NCBI GenBank assembly: GCA_017991675.1
Contig: JAGOQB010000009.1
Coordinates: 1-64,000, forward strand
Origin: Phenylobacterium sp.
Lineage (GTDB): Bacteria; Pseudomonadota; Alphaproteobacteria; Caulobacterales; Caulobacteraceae
Direction of reading: 5' to 3'
Length of the DNA stretch: 64,000 bases
Shown piece by piece: positions 46,070-58,338 of the stretch. Position numbers and translations under genes: made by a program. The notes under the pieces are model-generated. The model made no database searches. It saw nothing but the letters and a program-made list of their open reading frames with translations, and was not told the DNA's origin. The number at the start of each line of letters is the position of its first letter. The first letter of the stretch is position 1.

Positions 46070-46456
46070 CTAGTGGCTGATCCGCGGACGCAGCACGTAG
46101 TGCCCTTCTTCGAAGGATTCGAAGATCAGCGACGCCTGCGGGTGGCCGACCGGCTCGCCGCTGTCGTCGGGCATCAGGTTCTGTTCCGAGACATAGGCGA
46201 CGTAGGCGTTCTCGTCGTTCTCGGCCAGCAGGTGGTAGAACGGCTGGTCCTTGCGCGGGCGGATTTCCTCCGGGATCGACAGCCACCATTGTTCGGTGTT
46301 GGCGAATGTCGGATCGACGTCGAAAATCACGCCGCGGAACGGATAGTGCCGGTGCCGGACCACCTGTCCGATGGCGTATTTGGCCAGACGCGCCTCGGTC
46401 AGCACCGTCGGGGGCGCCACCAAGTCTCGTCCGCTTTTTTCGATTCGAGCGTCCAT
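46070..46456 (-). CDS. hspQ: Heat shock protein HspQ (YccV-like)
   Basis: The 128-residue protein contains the YccV/HspQ domain: AKYAIGQVVRHRHYPFRGVIFDVDP, WWLSIPEEIRPRKDQPFYHLLAE and AYVSEQNLMPDDSGEPV. In enterobacteria HspQ acts as a specificity enhancer for the Lon protease and binds hemimethylated DNA in vitro. A ~25-residue N-terminal extension precedes the domain. It diverges from the ppx gene; a GTGAACG...CGTTCAC inverted repeat lies between them. Confidence 0.9.
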   Translation of the reverse strand: MDARIEKSGRDLVAPPTVLTEARLAKYAIGQVVRHRHYPFRGVIFDVDPTFANTEQWWLSIPEEIRPRKDQPFYHLLAENDENAYVAYVSEQNLMPDDSGEPVGHPQASLIFESFEEGHYVLRPRISH

Positions 46457-46491
46457 AAAACCGACTCTAGACCCCGGCGCCTAACTGGGAG

Positions 46492-46515
46492 GTGAACGTA
46501 CTGCGCATCGTTCAC
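46492..46515. promoter_or_regulatory. Inverted repeat between hspQ and ppx
   Basis: GTGAACG at 46492-46498 and CGTTCAC at 46509-46515 form a perfect 7-bp inverted repeat with a 10-base spacer (24 bases overall). It lies 36 bases upstream of the hspQ start and could be an operator for either divergent gene. The bound regulator is unknown. Confidence 0.4.
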
Positions 46516-46614
46516 GGCGCAAGTGCGCGCCTTCCGAGAGGCGAACCGCCTTGCTACAGTCGCCTGTGAAACGAGGCGTCAGCGTAGACGCCTGCTAGGG
46601 ACGGATGTCGGTCC

Positions 46615-46698
46615 ATGAGGGTGGCGCTGTTGAGCACGTTCGGGCTGAACGTGTTCCAAGGCCTTGAAATGCAAGCGTTCTGGTCGCCGTTCCGGTGA
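46615..46698 (+). CDS. Possible 27-residue leader peptide coupled to ppx/gppA
   Basis: An ATG frame of 27 codons (begins MRVALLSTFG and ends WSPFR) stops with TGA at 46696-46698, which overlaps the GTG start of the phosphatase gene at 46695 as GTGA. GGACGG lies 10-14 bases before the ATG. The four-base overlap is the same arrangement used between several annotated genes here, which favours translational coupling. There is no homology evidence for the peptide, so it may be chance. Confidence 0.3.
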   Translation: MRVALLSTFGLNVFQGLEMQAFWSPFR

Positions 46699-47825
46699 CC
46701 GCGACGCTTGATCGGATAGCGGATTCCGCATCCCGTAAGGGCCCGGCCGCGGCCTCGGCGGATTCGCCGTGCTATGGCGCGCTCGATCTGGGCACGAACA
46801 ATTGCCGCCTGTTGATCGCCACGCCAATGGGACGAGGATTCCGCGTCGTGGAGGCCTATTCGCGGATCGTGCGTCTCGGCGAAGGGCTCTCGCAGACGGG
46901 GCGACTATCTGACGCAGCCATGGATCGGGCCATGGCCGCGCTCAAGGTCAGCGCCGAGAAGGTTCGCCGCCGCAAGGTGGTCAAGATCAAGGCGATCGCC
47001 ACCCAGGCCTGCCGCGCAGCCGAGAACGGACAGGAGTTCGTGGAGCGCGTCGCCGCCGAGACCGGGCTGAACCTTCAGATCATCACCCCGCGGGAAGAGG
47101 CGCATCTGTCGGTGGCCGGCTGCCTGAACCTGCTCGACCGTCAGGCGCAGGCCGCGCTTGTGGTCGATGTCGGCGGCGGGTCGACGGAGCTCTCCTGGGT
47201 CGACCTGACCGCCGGCGGCCTGGACACCGAGCTCGGCAAGTTCTCGGCCTCGCAACTGCCGATCAAGGCGTGGCTGTCGATCCCGATCGGCGTGGTCACC
47301 CTGGCCGAGCGCTTTCCGGAAGGCGAACGCGCGACCGTAGGCTGGTTCCGCGCGATGGTCGATGCGGTGAAGGACGACCTCGCCGCCTTCCGCCACGCCG
47401 ACGACCTGCGGCCGGTGTTCGATGCGGGCGCGGCGCATCTGGTCGGCACCTCGGGCGCGATCACCAGCCTGGCGGGCTTGCACCTGGGTCTGCGCCGCTA
47501 CGACCGCAGCGTCGTCGATGGCATCTGGATGAGCCGAGCGCAGTGCGACGCCGCGGCCCAACTGCTGCTGGAGCTCAGCCCGGCCGAGCGCGCCGGCCAG
47601 CCGTGCATCGGCCCCGACCGCGCCGATCTGGTTCTGGCGGGTGCAGCCATCCTCCAGGCGGTGCAGGAGTTGTGGCCTTGCACGCGGGTTCGTGTCGCCG
47701 ACCGCGGCCTGCGCGAGGGCATCCTGATGTCGCTGATGTCGGGAACCGGAAAGCGTCGTCGCCGCCGTCGGCGGCGGCGCGGGCGTGGATCGGGCGCGGC
47801 ATCCGCGCTAAACGCCTCCGAATGA
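46695..47825 (+). CDS. Ppx/GppA-family exopolyphosphatase / pppGpp phosphatase
   Basis: The 376-residue protein belongs to the ASKHA fold: YGALDLGTNNCRLLIA (phosphate-1), IATQACRAAENG, catalytic-Glu region REEAHLSVAG, VVDVGGGSTELSW (phosphate-2) and VGTSGAITSLAGL. It hydrolyses polyphosphate and/or pppGpp; sequence alone does not separate the two. The C-terminus carries nine Arg in a row ([15 protein letters not shown]; coding 47754-47780), which is not part of the fold and could bind polyanions such as polyphosphate or RNA. GTG start. It overlaps rlmE by 4 bases. Confidence 0.88.
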   Translation: MTATLDRIADSASRKGPAAASADSPCYGALDLGTNNCRLLIATPMGRGFRVVEAYSRIVRLGEGLSQTGRLSDAAMDRAMAALKVSAEKVRRRKVVKIKAIATQACRAAENGQEFVERVAAETGLNLQIITPREEAHLSVAGCLNLLDRQAQAALVVDVGGGSTELSWVDLTAGGLDTELGKFSASQLPIKAWLSIPIGVVTLAERFPEGERATVGWFRAMVDAVKDDLAAFRHADDLRPVFDAGAAHLVGTSGAITSLAGLHLGLRRYDRSVVDGIWMSRAQCDAAAQLLLELSPAERAGQPCIGPDRADLVLAGAAILQAVQELWPCTRVRVADRGLREGILMSLMSGTGKRRRRRRRRRGRGSGAASALNASE

Positions 47826-48526
47826 GCGAACCGCCCCGCAAACGCATGGTCAAACCGCCGTCCGGCGGACTTGAAGAAGGCCGTAGCAAGCCCGCGCGCC
47901 TGAAGACGGCCAAGGATCGCACGCCGTCCCAGCAAGCCTGGCTGAACCGGCAGATCAACGATCCGTTCTCTGCCAAGGCCCGCGCGCACGGCTATCGCAG
48001 CCGCGCGGCCTACAAGATGACTGAACTCGACGACCGTCTGAAGCTGCTGAAGCCGGGCGCGCGGGTCATCGACCTGGGACTGGCGCCAGGCGGCTGGACG
48101 CAGGTGGCCATCGAGCGCGGCGTCACCAACATCGTCGGGGTGGACCTGTTGCCGGTCGACCCGTTGCCGCCGGCCCACATCCTGGAAATGGACTTCACCG
48201 ATCCGGCTTGCGGCCCGATGCTGATCGAGTTGCTGGGCGGGCGTCCGGACGTCGTGCTCTCGGACATGGCGCCCAACACCGTGGGCCACAAGCGCACGGA
48301 CCACCTGCGGATCATGGGGCTGATCGAGGCCGCCGCCGACTTTGCGATCAGCGTGCTGAAGCCCGGCGGCGCGTTTGTCGCCAAGGCCTTCCAGGGCGGC
48401 GAAACCTCCGAGGTGATCGCCGAGCTCAAGCGGCACTTCAACGATGTGAGGAACATCAAGCCTAAGGCCAGCCGAGCCGACAGCTCCGAGGTCTATCTGG
48501 TCGCGACGGGCTTCAAAGGCGCCTGA
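47822..48526 (+). CDS. rlmE: 23S rRNA 2'-O-ribose methyltransferase RlmE (FtsJ/RrmJ)
   Basis: The 234-residue SAM-dependent enzyme methylates U2552 of 23S rRNA. The catalytic K-D-K-E set is visible: Lys in YRSRAAYKMTEL, Asp in VVLSDMAPN, Lys in AFVAKAFQGG and Glu in DSSEVYLVA; the SAM loop is VIDLGLAPGGWTQVA. The N-terminal ~45 residues are basic. It is coupled to the phosphatase gene through ATGA. It is also a heat-shock-linked enzyme in other bacteria, which fits hspQ nearby. Confidence 0.96.
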   Translation: MSEPPRKRMVKPPSGGLEEGRSKPARLKTAKDRTPSQQAWLNRQINDPFSAKARAHGYRSRAAYKMTELDDRLKLLKPGARVIDLGLAPGGWTQVAIERGVTNIVGVDLLPVDPLPPAHILEMDFTDPACGPMLIELLGGRPDVVLSDMAPNTVGHKRTDHLRIMGLIEAAADFAISVLKPGGAFVAKAFQGGETSEVIAELKRHFNDVRNIKPKASRADSSEVYLVATGFKGA

Positions 48527-48532
48527 GCCGGG

Positions 48533-49423
48533 TCAGCTGGGCGGGGCAGGGGTCTTGGCCCCCTCCGCGATCAGCCAAGCCCTGAATTGGTCCAGCGCGC
48601 GGCTGTGGACACCAGGCGCGGCGAGCAGGGCAAAGGCGCTCTCGGCCCTGCGAAACCCGTATGGCGCCACGAGCCGGCCAGCGCGCACGTAGTCGGCGAC
48701 CAGCGGCCAGGGCATCACCGCGACGCCCAGGCCGGCGATGGCGGCGTCCAGCGCGAAATGCAGGTGTGCGAACGGCTGCTCGGGACCTGGCGGCAACTCG
48801 ACGCCCGCCAACGCCGCCCAGATCGCCCAGCCCTGGGGATGGGTCTGGGCCATCAGTCTCGGCGCCCTCAGCGGATTGGCGCCGAACCGCTCCGCCAATG
48901 CGGGCGACATGACCAAGCCCAGATGGCTCTGGATGAGCGGCGTCGCGTCGACCTCGGCCAATCGGCTGCTTGGCACGATGCGCACCACCGCGTGCGCCCC
49001 GCGATAGGAGGTGGCGTGCGACGGCAGCTCGGCGAGCTGCAGGTTGACGCTTGGATGGGCGCTGGTGAAGCCGCCCAGGCGCGGGATCAGCCACTTGACC
49101 GAAACGCTGGCGTTGACCGCGATCAGCAGATCCTCACCGCTGGTTCGCACATGCCGCACCGCCGTAGCGATCTGGTCGAACGCCCCGGTCAGGGCCGGCA
49201 GCAGGTCGCGACCGGCTTGCGTCAGCTCCAGCCGGTGCTTGGGCCCGGTGAACAGCCGGACGCCCAATACTGCCTCCAGCGCTTTCACCTGCCGGCTCAC
49301 CGCGCTGTGGGTGACGTGCAGCTCGTCGGCCGCCAGGGTCGCGCGGCCGGTGCGCGCCATCGCCTCGAAAGCCCGCAGGGCGTTGAGCGACGGCAGCGTG
49401 CCAGGTGTGAGATTTTCGAACAT
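48533..49423 (-). CDS. LysR-family transcriptional regulator (GcvA-like)
   Basis: The 296-residue regulator has an N-terminal winged helix-turn-helix (SLNALRAFEAMARTGRATLAADELHVTHSAVS, ~12-45) and the substrate-binding domain of type-2 periplasmic fold. It is of the GcvA subgroup by its TPGTLPSLNALRAFEA start. It diverges from the MFS transporter gene across 54 bases, so it probably controls that transporter and itself. The ligand is unknown. Confidence 0.92.
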   Translation of the reverse strand: MFENLTPGTLPSLNALRAFEAMARTGRATLAADELHVTHSAVSRQVKALEAVLGVRLFTGPKHRLELTQAGRDLLPALTGAFDQIATAVRHVRTSGEDLLIAVNASVSVKWLIPRLGGFTSAHPSVNLQLAELPSHATSYRGAHAVVRIVPSSRLAEVDATPLIQSHLGLVMSPALAERFGANPLRAPRLMAQTHPQGWAIWAALAGVELPPGPEQPFAHLHFALDAAIAGLGVAVMPWPLVADYVRAGRLVAPYGFRRAESAFALLAAPGVHSRALDQFRAWLIAEGAKTPAPPS

Positions 49424-49477
49424 AAGTCGTCGAATATATCGTTTTCCTCAAATCTCCAATGAGCGCACAAGCTCGCC

Positions 49478-52193
<2,716 letters not shown>

Positions 52194-52194
<1 letters not shown>

Positions 52195-52589
52195 TGACCA
52201 TGGCCGTCGAACTGAAGCTGCTGGGCGTGGCCGTGATCATCGGCCTCGTCCAGATGCTCTGGGCGGCGGCCGCGGCTCGGCGCCAGCAGGGCCTGAAGTG
52301 GGCGGCCGGCCCGCGGGACGAACCGCGGCCGATCGCCGGGGCGGCGGCGCGGCTCGACCGCGCCTTCGCCAACTTCAAGGAGACGTTCCCGCTGCATGCC
52401 GTGGCGGTGATCGTGGCCTATCTGGCGGCCAAGCTGGGCGACCTGACGCTGTGGGGCTCGGTGCTCTACGTCGGCGGGCGCGCCCTGCATCCCATCGCCT
52501 ATGTCCTGAACGTGCCTTACCTGCGGACGCTGGTCTGGTTCGTCGGCTTCGGCGGCACCCTGGCGGTCGTGGCCGCCATTTTCCTCTGA
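52194..52589 (+). CDS. MAPEG-family membrane protein
   Basis: The 131-residue protein has four hydrophobic segments (~5-25, ~63-82, ~86-102 and ~112-130) and the MAPEG family pattern RLDRAFANFKETFPLHAVAVIVAYLA plus GRALHPIAYVLNVPYLRTLVW. Distant eukaryotic relatives conjugate glutathione or make eicosanoids; bacterial members are uncharacterised. Its ATG shares one base with the guaB stop, and it sits between guaB and rsmB, an operon position conserved by chance or function that cannot be judged here. Confidence 0.85.
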
Positions 52590-52604
52590 CTGTGAGAACA
52601 GCCC

Positions 52605-53894
52605 TTGCGTGACGGCGGACGCCTCTCCGCAGCCATCGAGATCCTCACCGACGTCGAGACGCGCCACCGGCCTGTGAAGCTGGCGCTGAAGGCGTGGGGG
52701 GACGCGTCCCGGTTCGCCGGGTCGAAGGACCGCGCCTGGGTCTCGGGCCTAGTGCTCGACGTTCTGCGCCGCCGGCGTTCGCTGGCCTGGCGTATGGGCG
52801 ACGACAGCCCGCGGGCCGTGGTGCTGTGCGCGCTGCACGCCCTCTGGAACTGGCCGGTGGAGCGGATCGCCGAAGCTGCGGCTGACGCTCCGCACGGACC
52901 TGGCGAGCTCAGCGAAGCTGAACGCGCGGCCTTGGTGCAGCCCCGTGATCTGGCTGATGCGCCGCCGTCGATCCGCGGCGACTATCCCGAATGGCTGCAG
53001 CCGTCGCTCTCGCGCGCCTTCGGCCACGAGGCCGCCCTGGAAGGCGCGATGCTCTCCGAGCGCGCGCCGGTGGACCTGCGGGTCAACACCCTGAAGACCG
53101 ACGTCGAGCAGGCGCTCAAGGCGCTCGAGCCGCTGGGCGCCCAGCCGACCGGCGTGCTGCCGAACGCCTTGCGTATTCCCGCCCCCGACCCGAGCCAGCG
53201 CAGCCAGTCGCTGGAGGCGGTCCCGGCCTTCTCCAAGGGCTGGTTCGAGGTTCAGGACCTCGCATCGCAGATCGCCGCCGAGGCGGCCGGCGAGATCAAG
53301 GGCGCGCAGGTTCTCGATCTCTGCGCCGGGGGCGGGGGCAAGACCCTGGCCCTGGCCGCCGCCATGGCCAACAAGGGCCAGATCTACGCCTATGACAGCG
53401 AGGCGCGGCGGCTAGCCGACACCGTCCGCCGTTCCGAACGGGCGGGCGTGCGCAACCTGCAGGTCCGCTCGCCGATCTATCCCAATGCGCTGAAGGGCCT
53501 CGACGGCAAGATCGACGTGGTCTTCATCGACGCGCCTTGCACCGGCACGGGCGCCTGGCGGCGTCATCCCGACACCAAATGGCGGCTGAAGCAGGCGACG
53601 CTGGCCCAGCGCACCGCCGACCAGGACGCGGTGCTCGACCATGGCGTCCAGTTCGTGAAGCCCGGCGGGCGGATCGTCTATGTCACCTGCTCGGTGCTGC
53701 CCGAGGAGGACGAGGATCGCGTCGCCGCTTTCCTCGAACGCTGGACGGACTTCCACGTGATCCCGGCCACCCAGAACCCGCACCTCGCCACCCACCTCAC
53801 GGCGGAGGGTTACCTTCGCCTCTCGCCCCGCAGCTCGGCCACCGACGGCTTCTTCGTCGCCGTGCTTGAGCGCGCCAAATGGACTCCGCAATGA
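52605..53894 (+). CDS. RsmB-type rRNA/RNA m5C methyltransferase
   Basis: The 429-residue protein has an N-terminal NusB-like helical region (~1-140) and a Rossmann methyltransferase domain with [39 protein letters not shown] and [16 protein letters not shown]; the two Cys (APC and TCS) are the catalytic and assisting residues of RNA m5C methyltransferases. The closest named relative is RsmB (Sun), which methylates 16S rRNA C967. The start is TTG at 52605. It overlaps guaA by 4 bases. Confidence 0.9.
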   Translation: MRDGGRLSAAIEILTDVETRHRPVKLALKAWGDASRFAGSKDRAWVSGLVLDVLRRRRSLAWRMGDDSPRAVVLCALHALWNWPVERIAEAAADAPHGPGELSEAERAALVQPRDLADAPPSIRGDYPEWLQPSLSRAFGHEAALEGAMLSERAPVDLRVNTLKTDVEQALKALEPLGAQPTGVLPNALRIPAPDPSQRSQSLEAVPAFSKGWFEVQDLASQIAAEAAGEIKGAQVLDLCAGGGGKTLALAAAMANKGQIYAYDSEARRLADTVRRSERAGVRNLQVRSPIYPNALKGLDGKIDVVFIDAPCTGTGAWRRHPDTKWRLKQATLAQRTADQDAVLDHGVQFVKPGGRIVYVTCSVLPEEDEDRVAAFLERWTDFHVIPATQNPHLATHLTAEGYLRLSPRSSATDGFFVAVLERAKWTPQ

Positions 53895-55450
53895 CCCAGC
53901 CCGCCCACGAGAAAGTCCTGATCGTCGATTTCGGCAGCCAGGTGACCCAGCTCATCGCCCGCCGGGTACGCGAGAGCGGCGTCTATTGCGAGATCCACCC
54001 CTTCGACAAGATCGACGAGGTGCTGGGTGGCTTCTCGCCGAAGGCGGTAATCCTGTCCGGCGGTCCGGCCAGCGTCCATGAGGACGAGAGCCCGGCGGTC
54101 ACCAAGAAGGTCTTCGAGCTCGGCGTGCCGGTGCTGGGCATCTGCTACGGCGAGCAGACCATGTGCGCCGAGCTGGGCGGCCGGGTCGAGCCGGGCACGA
54201 CCCGCGAGTTCGGCCGCGCCGAGATCGAGATCGTCAAGGAAAGCCCGCTGCTGGACGGTCTTGGCGGCGTCGGCCATTGCGAGGTGGTCTGGATGAGCCA
54301 CGGCGACAAGGTCACGGCCCTGCCGATGGGCTTCGAGGCGGTGGCGGTGTCGGAGGGCTCGCCCTTCGCGGTGATCGCCGACGAGGGCCGCCGCTACTAC
54401 GGCATCCAGTTCCATCCCGAAGTGGCGCACACGCCGCGCGGGGCGCTGATGCTGCGCAACTTCACCCACAAGATCGCCGGGCTTAAGGGCGACTGGACCA
54501 TGGCGGCGTTCCGCCAGGAGATGGTCCAGAAGATCCGCGACCAGGTGGGCGAGGGCAAGGTGATCTGCGGCCTGTCGGGAGGGGTCGATAGCTCGGTGGC
54601 CGCGGTGCTGATCCACGAGGCGATCGGCGACCAGCTGACCTGCGTGTTCGTCGACACCGGCCTGCTGCGCAAGGACGAGGCCACCCAGGTGGTGACCATG
54701 TTCCGCGATCACTACAACATTCCGCTCGTACACGTTGACGCCGGTGACCTTTTCCTCGGCGAGCTTGCCGGAGTTTCCGACCCGGAGACCAAGCGCAAGA
54801 CCATCGGCAAGCTGTTCATCGACGTCTTCGACAAGGAAGCGGCCAAGATCGACGGCGCGAATTTCCTGGCCCAGGGCACGCTCTATCCGGACGTGATCGA
54901 GAGCGTCTCGGCGCGGGGCGGGCCGTCGGCTGTGATCAAGAGCCACCACAATGTCGGCGGCCTGCCCGACTACATGAAGCTCAAGCTGGTCGAGCCGCTG
55001 CGCGAACTGTTCAAGGACGAGGTGCGGGTGCTGGGCGTCGAACTGGGCCTGCCGCCGCAGTTCGTCGGCCGCCACCCGTTCCCTGGCCCCGGTTTGGCCA
55101 TCCGCATCCCGGGCGAGATCACCCGGGAAAAGGTGGCCGTCCTGCAGCAGGCCGACGCCATCTACCTTGAGGAAATCCGCAAGGCCGGGCTCTATGACAG
55201 CATCTGGCAGGCGTTCGCCGTCTTGCTGCCGGTTAAGACGGTAGGGGTGATGGGCGACGCCCGCACCTACGAGGACGTCCTGGCCCTGCGGGCGGTCACC
55301 TCGACCGACGGGATGACTGCGGATTTCTTTGAATTTCCTTGGGAAATCCTCGGTCGCTGCGCCACGCGGATCATCAACGAGGTGCGCGGCGTCAACCGCG
55401 TGGTCTACGACGTGACCTCCAAGCCGCCCGGCACGATCGAGTGGGAATAG
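53891..55450 (+). CDS. guaA: GMP synthase (glutamine-hydrolysing)
   Basis: The 519-residue enzyme aminates XMP to GMP. The amidotransferase domain has nucleophile Cys85 ([11 protein letters not shown]) and the His/Glu of [11 protein letters not shown]; the ATP pyrophosphatase domain has the P-loop [14 protein letters not shown]; the C-terminal dimerisation domain ends [18 protein letters not shown]. The ATG at 53891 was chosen because it overlaps the rsmB stop as ATGA; an ATG 12 bases upstream is possible. It completes the guaB...guaA operon. Confidence 0.97.
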   Translation: MTQPAHEKVLIVDFGSQVTQLIARRVRESGVYCEIHPFDKIDEVLGGFSPKAVILSGGPASVHEDESPAVTKKVFELGVPVLGICYGEQTMCAELGGRVEPGTTREFGRAEIEIVKESPLLDGLGGVGHCEVVWMSHGDKVTALPMGFEAVAVSEGSPFAVIADEGRRYYGIQFHPEVAHTPRGALMLRNFTHKIAGLKGDWTMAAFRQEMVQKIRDQVGEGKVICGLSGGVDSSVAAVLIHEAIGDQLTCVFVDTGLLRKDEATQVVTMFRDHYNIPLVHVDAGDLFLGELAGVSDPETKRKTIGKLFIDVFDKEAAKIDGANFLAQGTLYPDVIESVSARGGPSAVIKSHHNVGGLPDYMKLKLVEPLRELFKDEVRVLGVELGLPPQFVGRHPFPGPGLAIRIPGEITREKVAVLQQADAIYLEEIRKAGLYDSIWQAFAVLLPVKTVGVMGDARTYEDVLALRAVTSTDGMTADFFEFPWEILGRCATRIINEVRGVNRVVYDVTSKPPGTIEWE

Positions 55451-55495
55451 GGCGCTAGCGGCAGGTTTAGCCCGCCGCCTTCCACAAAGGCGCCG

Positions 55496-57682
55496 TCAGT
55501 CGCGTCTCGACCAGGTGGAGAGGACGACCTCGCGCTCGGCCTGGTCGTCGTTCCGAAGGGTCAGCGTCCAGGTTCCCTCCGCGACCGGCCGTTCGGCGTA
55601 GATGGACCGAAAGAGCTGGCTGGCCGCTGGAGTGTCCTTGAGGCTCTCGCCGATGACCGCGCCCTTCTCGTCGCTCACGCTCGCCGAGATCGTGCTGGCG
55701 GCGATGAAGGTCATGCCGAAGTCGCGGGCCTGCTTGACCGGGATTTCGAACTTCAGGGTCTGGCCGGGGGCGAGCTTCACGATCTTCGAGAAATCGGGCG
55801 TGAAGGCGTCGGTCTCCGCAGCAGCAGCGGCGTCGAGGCCGAAGGCGCCGGCGGCGAGCGCCGAGAGCTCGATGGGCTTCTGCTTGGCCGGTCCGAGGGC
55901 GACCCGCGGCTTGACGAACGACGTGAAGACCTCGGCGGTCGCCATGTTGATATGCAGCACGCTCTGCTGCTCGGTGTCGGTGATCGCCCAGGTCGCGGAG
56001 GGGACGGTGACGACCCCGTCGTTCTCGTTGAACATGTAGCAGACGGCCGGCAGGGGATTGCCCGCCAGGATCGAGAACTCCACGCCCTTGCGCTCGGTGT
56101 GAACCGCGTTGAACTGCGCGACCACACTCGGCCGCAGTTCGCGCAGGGCGTCCATCGAGCGGCCGGCGGTCTCCAGCGGCGCGCTGATGATGTCGGCGCA
56201 GCGGCTGCCCATGTTGGGGGTGCCGAGCATCACCAGATGGGCGACCTGCGGCTTGCCGTCCGGATAGCTCGGCATGGTCGCGTGGATGTAGCGCCGGCTG
56301 ATCAGCCCGCCCATCGAGTGGGCGACGAGGTCGACGTGCCAGGCGTTGCGGTCCTGCTGGGCGTACTTAACGTAGAGACCGAGTTCGATGGCGTTCTGGA
56401 CGATGGTGTTGGTCGGTGCGGTGTTGGTGAGGTGTTCGCCGGTGCTCATCCGGCCATGCTCCGGCTTCTGTCCCACCGGGAAGGCCTTCCAGTCGTAGGA
56501 ATGGCTGGTGGTCAGAATGTTCTGCCAGACTTCCCAAGCTTGCCAGTTCGACCATAGGCCGTGGACCAGGACGACCGGCTTGGGCGCGACCTTCAGGTTG
56601 TAGGTCTTGTCGTCGACCTTCTTCCCGGAGTCTTCGAGTTCCGTCCTGATGCGCTGGATCAGGCGAGGGCGGCCGTCGTCGTACCAGGCGTAGCCCGAGG
56701 AATCCCACTTGAACGCCACCTCGCGCTGTTCGCCGGCCGGGACGTTGACCGTGAGCTCCTCGATCAGGCCATCGGGCTTGGCGCCGTCCCACTTGTCGCC
56801 CTTGTAGGTCTCGCGGAACTTGATCGTCGCCGATTTCTCCTCGGGGCCGTCATTGGCGACGAGCGCCGTGATCCGGACGATGTTGCCGTCGGTCGTGCCC
56901 CGCTGCTCGACGATCTCCTGCCAGGCCTCCCAGGTGGGGAATTTCATGTCCTCGAACTTAACGTCGACCAGCCGCAGGTCGCCGCCGCAGCGGCGCAGGC
57001 TCCAGCGCAGCGTCTCGGTCACGCCATAGGCCGAGACCGAGTAACTGCCGGCCAATTGGTCGGGATCGGACTTCGAAACGCGATCTGCGCCGCTGCTGCC
57101 GAAGGTATAGCCGTTGATCGTCGTCGGCATGTCGGCGATCGACTGGTTCGCGCCCTGTTTGGCCGTGCATTGGCCGCTGTAGCTCGATGAGTTCGAGCCC
57201 GACACGGTCCCTTGGATGTCGGGCAGACCGACGCTGACGCGATAGGTTCCGTCGGAATCCAGGCCGACATGCACGTTCGCCTCCAGCCCCGCGCCGTTTC
57301 CTCGGGTCTCGGTCTTGCTGACGAAGCTGCCGGACATGGCGCGCGGGGTGCGCTCGTGGGGACAGATGTACCGGTCCTGGGCGGACTTGGTTTCGGTCGA
57401 GACCGACGTCAGGCTGATGTTGGCCTTGCCGAGGCTGTAGTCAGCCTCAGGCGCCGGGCGGACCGAGACCTGGGCGGCATAGTTGTAGGTCATCGACCAG
57501 TTGGTCGTCTCCGTACCCTTGCCCGTGACGCGCTGCTCGGTCTTGGCGTCGCTGTTGGCTTGGTTGCGCGTGTACTGGATCGTTCCGGCCCATCCGCTCG
57601 AGCATTGTGCGGCTTCGGCGGCCAGCGGGATGGCTGTCGACGACAGCAACGATGCGATTGCGAGGGCCGGCAAGATACGCAA
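55496..57682 (-). CDS. Large secreted alpha/beta-hydrolase, lipase-like
   Basis: The 728-residue protein has a signal peptide (LPALAIASLLSSTAIPLAAEAA) and a long beta-rich N-terminal region (~30-350) of unknown fold with several Cys. The hydrolase core follows: oxyanion VVLVHGLWSNWQAWEVW (~375) and nucleophile elbow VAHSMGGLISRRY (~460), with HINMAT near the expected catalytic His. A C-terminal beta domain (~620-728) resembles a pre-peptidase-type or P-like domain (VAEGTWTLTLRNDDQ). The start is TTG at 57682 with GGAG upstream. Lipase or esterase activity is inferred from the AHSMG motif. Confidence 0.82.
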   Translation of the reverse strand: MRILPALAIASLLSSTAIPLAAEAAQCSSGWAGTIQYTRNQANSDAKTEQRVTGKGTETTNWSMTYNYAAQVSVRPAPEADYSLGKANISLTSVSTETKSAQDRYICPHERTPRAMSGSFVSKTETRGNGAGLEANVHVGLDSDGTYRVSVGLPDIQGTVSGSNSSSYSGQCTAKQGANQSIADMPTTINGYTFGSSGADRVSKSDPDQLAGSYSVSAYGVTETLRWSLRRCGGDLRLVDVKFEDMKFPTWEAWQEIVEQRGTTDGNIVRITALVANDGPEEKSATIKFRETYKGDKWDGAKPDGLIEELTVNVPAGEQREVAFKWDSSGYAWYDDGRPRLIQRIRTELEDSGKKVDDKTYNLKVAPKPVVLVHGLWSNWQAWEVWQNILTTSHSYDWKAFPVGQKPEHGRMSTGEHLTNTAPTNTIVQNAIELGLYVKYAQQDRNAWHVDLVAHSMGGLISRRYIHATMPSYPDGKPQVAHLVMLGTPNMGSRCADIISAPLETAGRSMDALRELRPSVVAQFNAVHTERKGVEFSILAGNPLPAVCYMFNENDGVVTVPSATWAITDTEQQSVLHINMATAEVFTSFVKPRVALGPAKQKPIELSALAAGAFGLDAAAAAETDAFTPDFSKIVKLAPGQTLKFEIPVKQARDFGMTFIAASTISASVSDEKGAVIGESLKDTPAASQLFRSIYAERPVAEGTWTLTLRNDDQAEREVVLSTWSRRD

Positions 57683-57820
57683 GGTGCTTCTCCAGGTTTC
57701 CGTATCCGCCGCATCGCGCAGGCGGCGTGGAAGCTGAAGCGGCGTTCTACGAACCGGGCGATCGAGAGGACGAAACCGCCCAGCGCCGACGAATGCGGGG
57801 TGAAGCCGCGGGCCTGCGGT

Positions 57821-58297
57821 TCAGCCCGCAGGCTTGCGGCGGGCAGGTCGATGCTGGAGGACGTTGCGCATCGCCAGGCTGGAGTGGATGCGCGCCACGC
57901 CCGGAAGCCGCGAGAGGATGTCGGTGTGGATGGCCTCGTAGTCGGCCGTGCTGGCGCCCGAGACCCGCAGGATATAGTCGACGTCGCCGGTCATCAGGTA
58001 GCACTCCTCGATCTCGGGGTGCTCGCGCACGGCCGCCTCGAAGCGGCGCAGGTATTCCTCGGTCTGCTTCTCGAGCGTCAGCCGCACGATGGCGATGATC
58101 CGGTCCTCGGTGTCGGGCGCAGCGACGATGGCCGTGTAGCCCCGGATGACGCCGCGTTCCTCCAGCATACGGATGCGGCGCAGGCAGGCGGAGGCCGAGA
58201 GGCCGACCTCGGCCGCCAGTTCGCTGTTGGGCCGGCGGCCATCCAGGCGCAGGAGCCGGATCAGACTGCGGTCGGTGTCGTCGAGCGAGATAGTCAT
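57821..58297 (-). CDS. Lrp/AsnC-family regulator, probably of the dad operon
   Basis: The 158-residue regulator has an N-terminal helix-turn-helix (LDGRRPNSELAAEVGLSASACLRRIRML) and a C-terminal RAM ligand-binding domain (EECYLMTGDVDYILRV). It diverges from alr-dadA-ridA, the typical arrangement of DadR/BkdR-type Lrp proteins that activate alanine catabolism when alanine is bound. The 21-bp inverted repeat between the genes is a candidate operator. Assignment to the dad operon is inferred from position. Confidence 0.9.
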   Translation of the reverse strand: MTISLDDTDRSLIRLLRLDGRRPNSELAAEVGLSASACLRRIRMLEERGVIRGYTAIVAAPDTEDRIIAIVRLTLEKQTEEYLRRFEAAVREHPEIEECYLMTGDVDYILRVSGASTADYEAIHTDILSRLPGVARIHSSLAMRNVLQHRPARRKPAG

Positions 58298-58338
58298 ATC
58301 TTGCGTTCTTGTGCGGAGGACGTGCGAATTTGCGCATC

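Noticed and set aside
49424-49477. A LysR operator in the LysR/MFS divergent spacer
   Set aside because: CGAATATATCG is only partly symmetric and no clear T-N11-A pair could be chosen over others.
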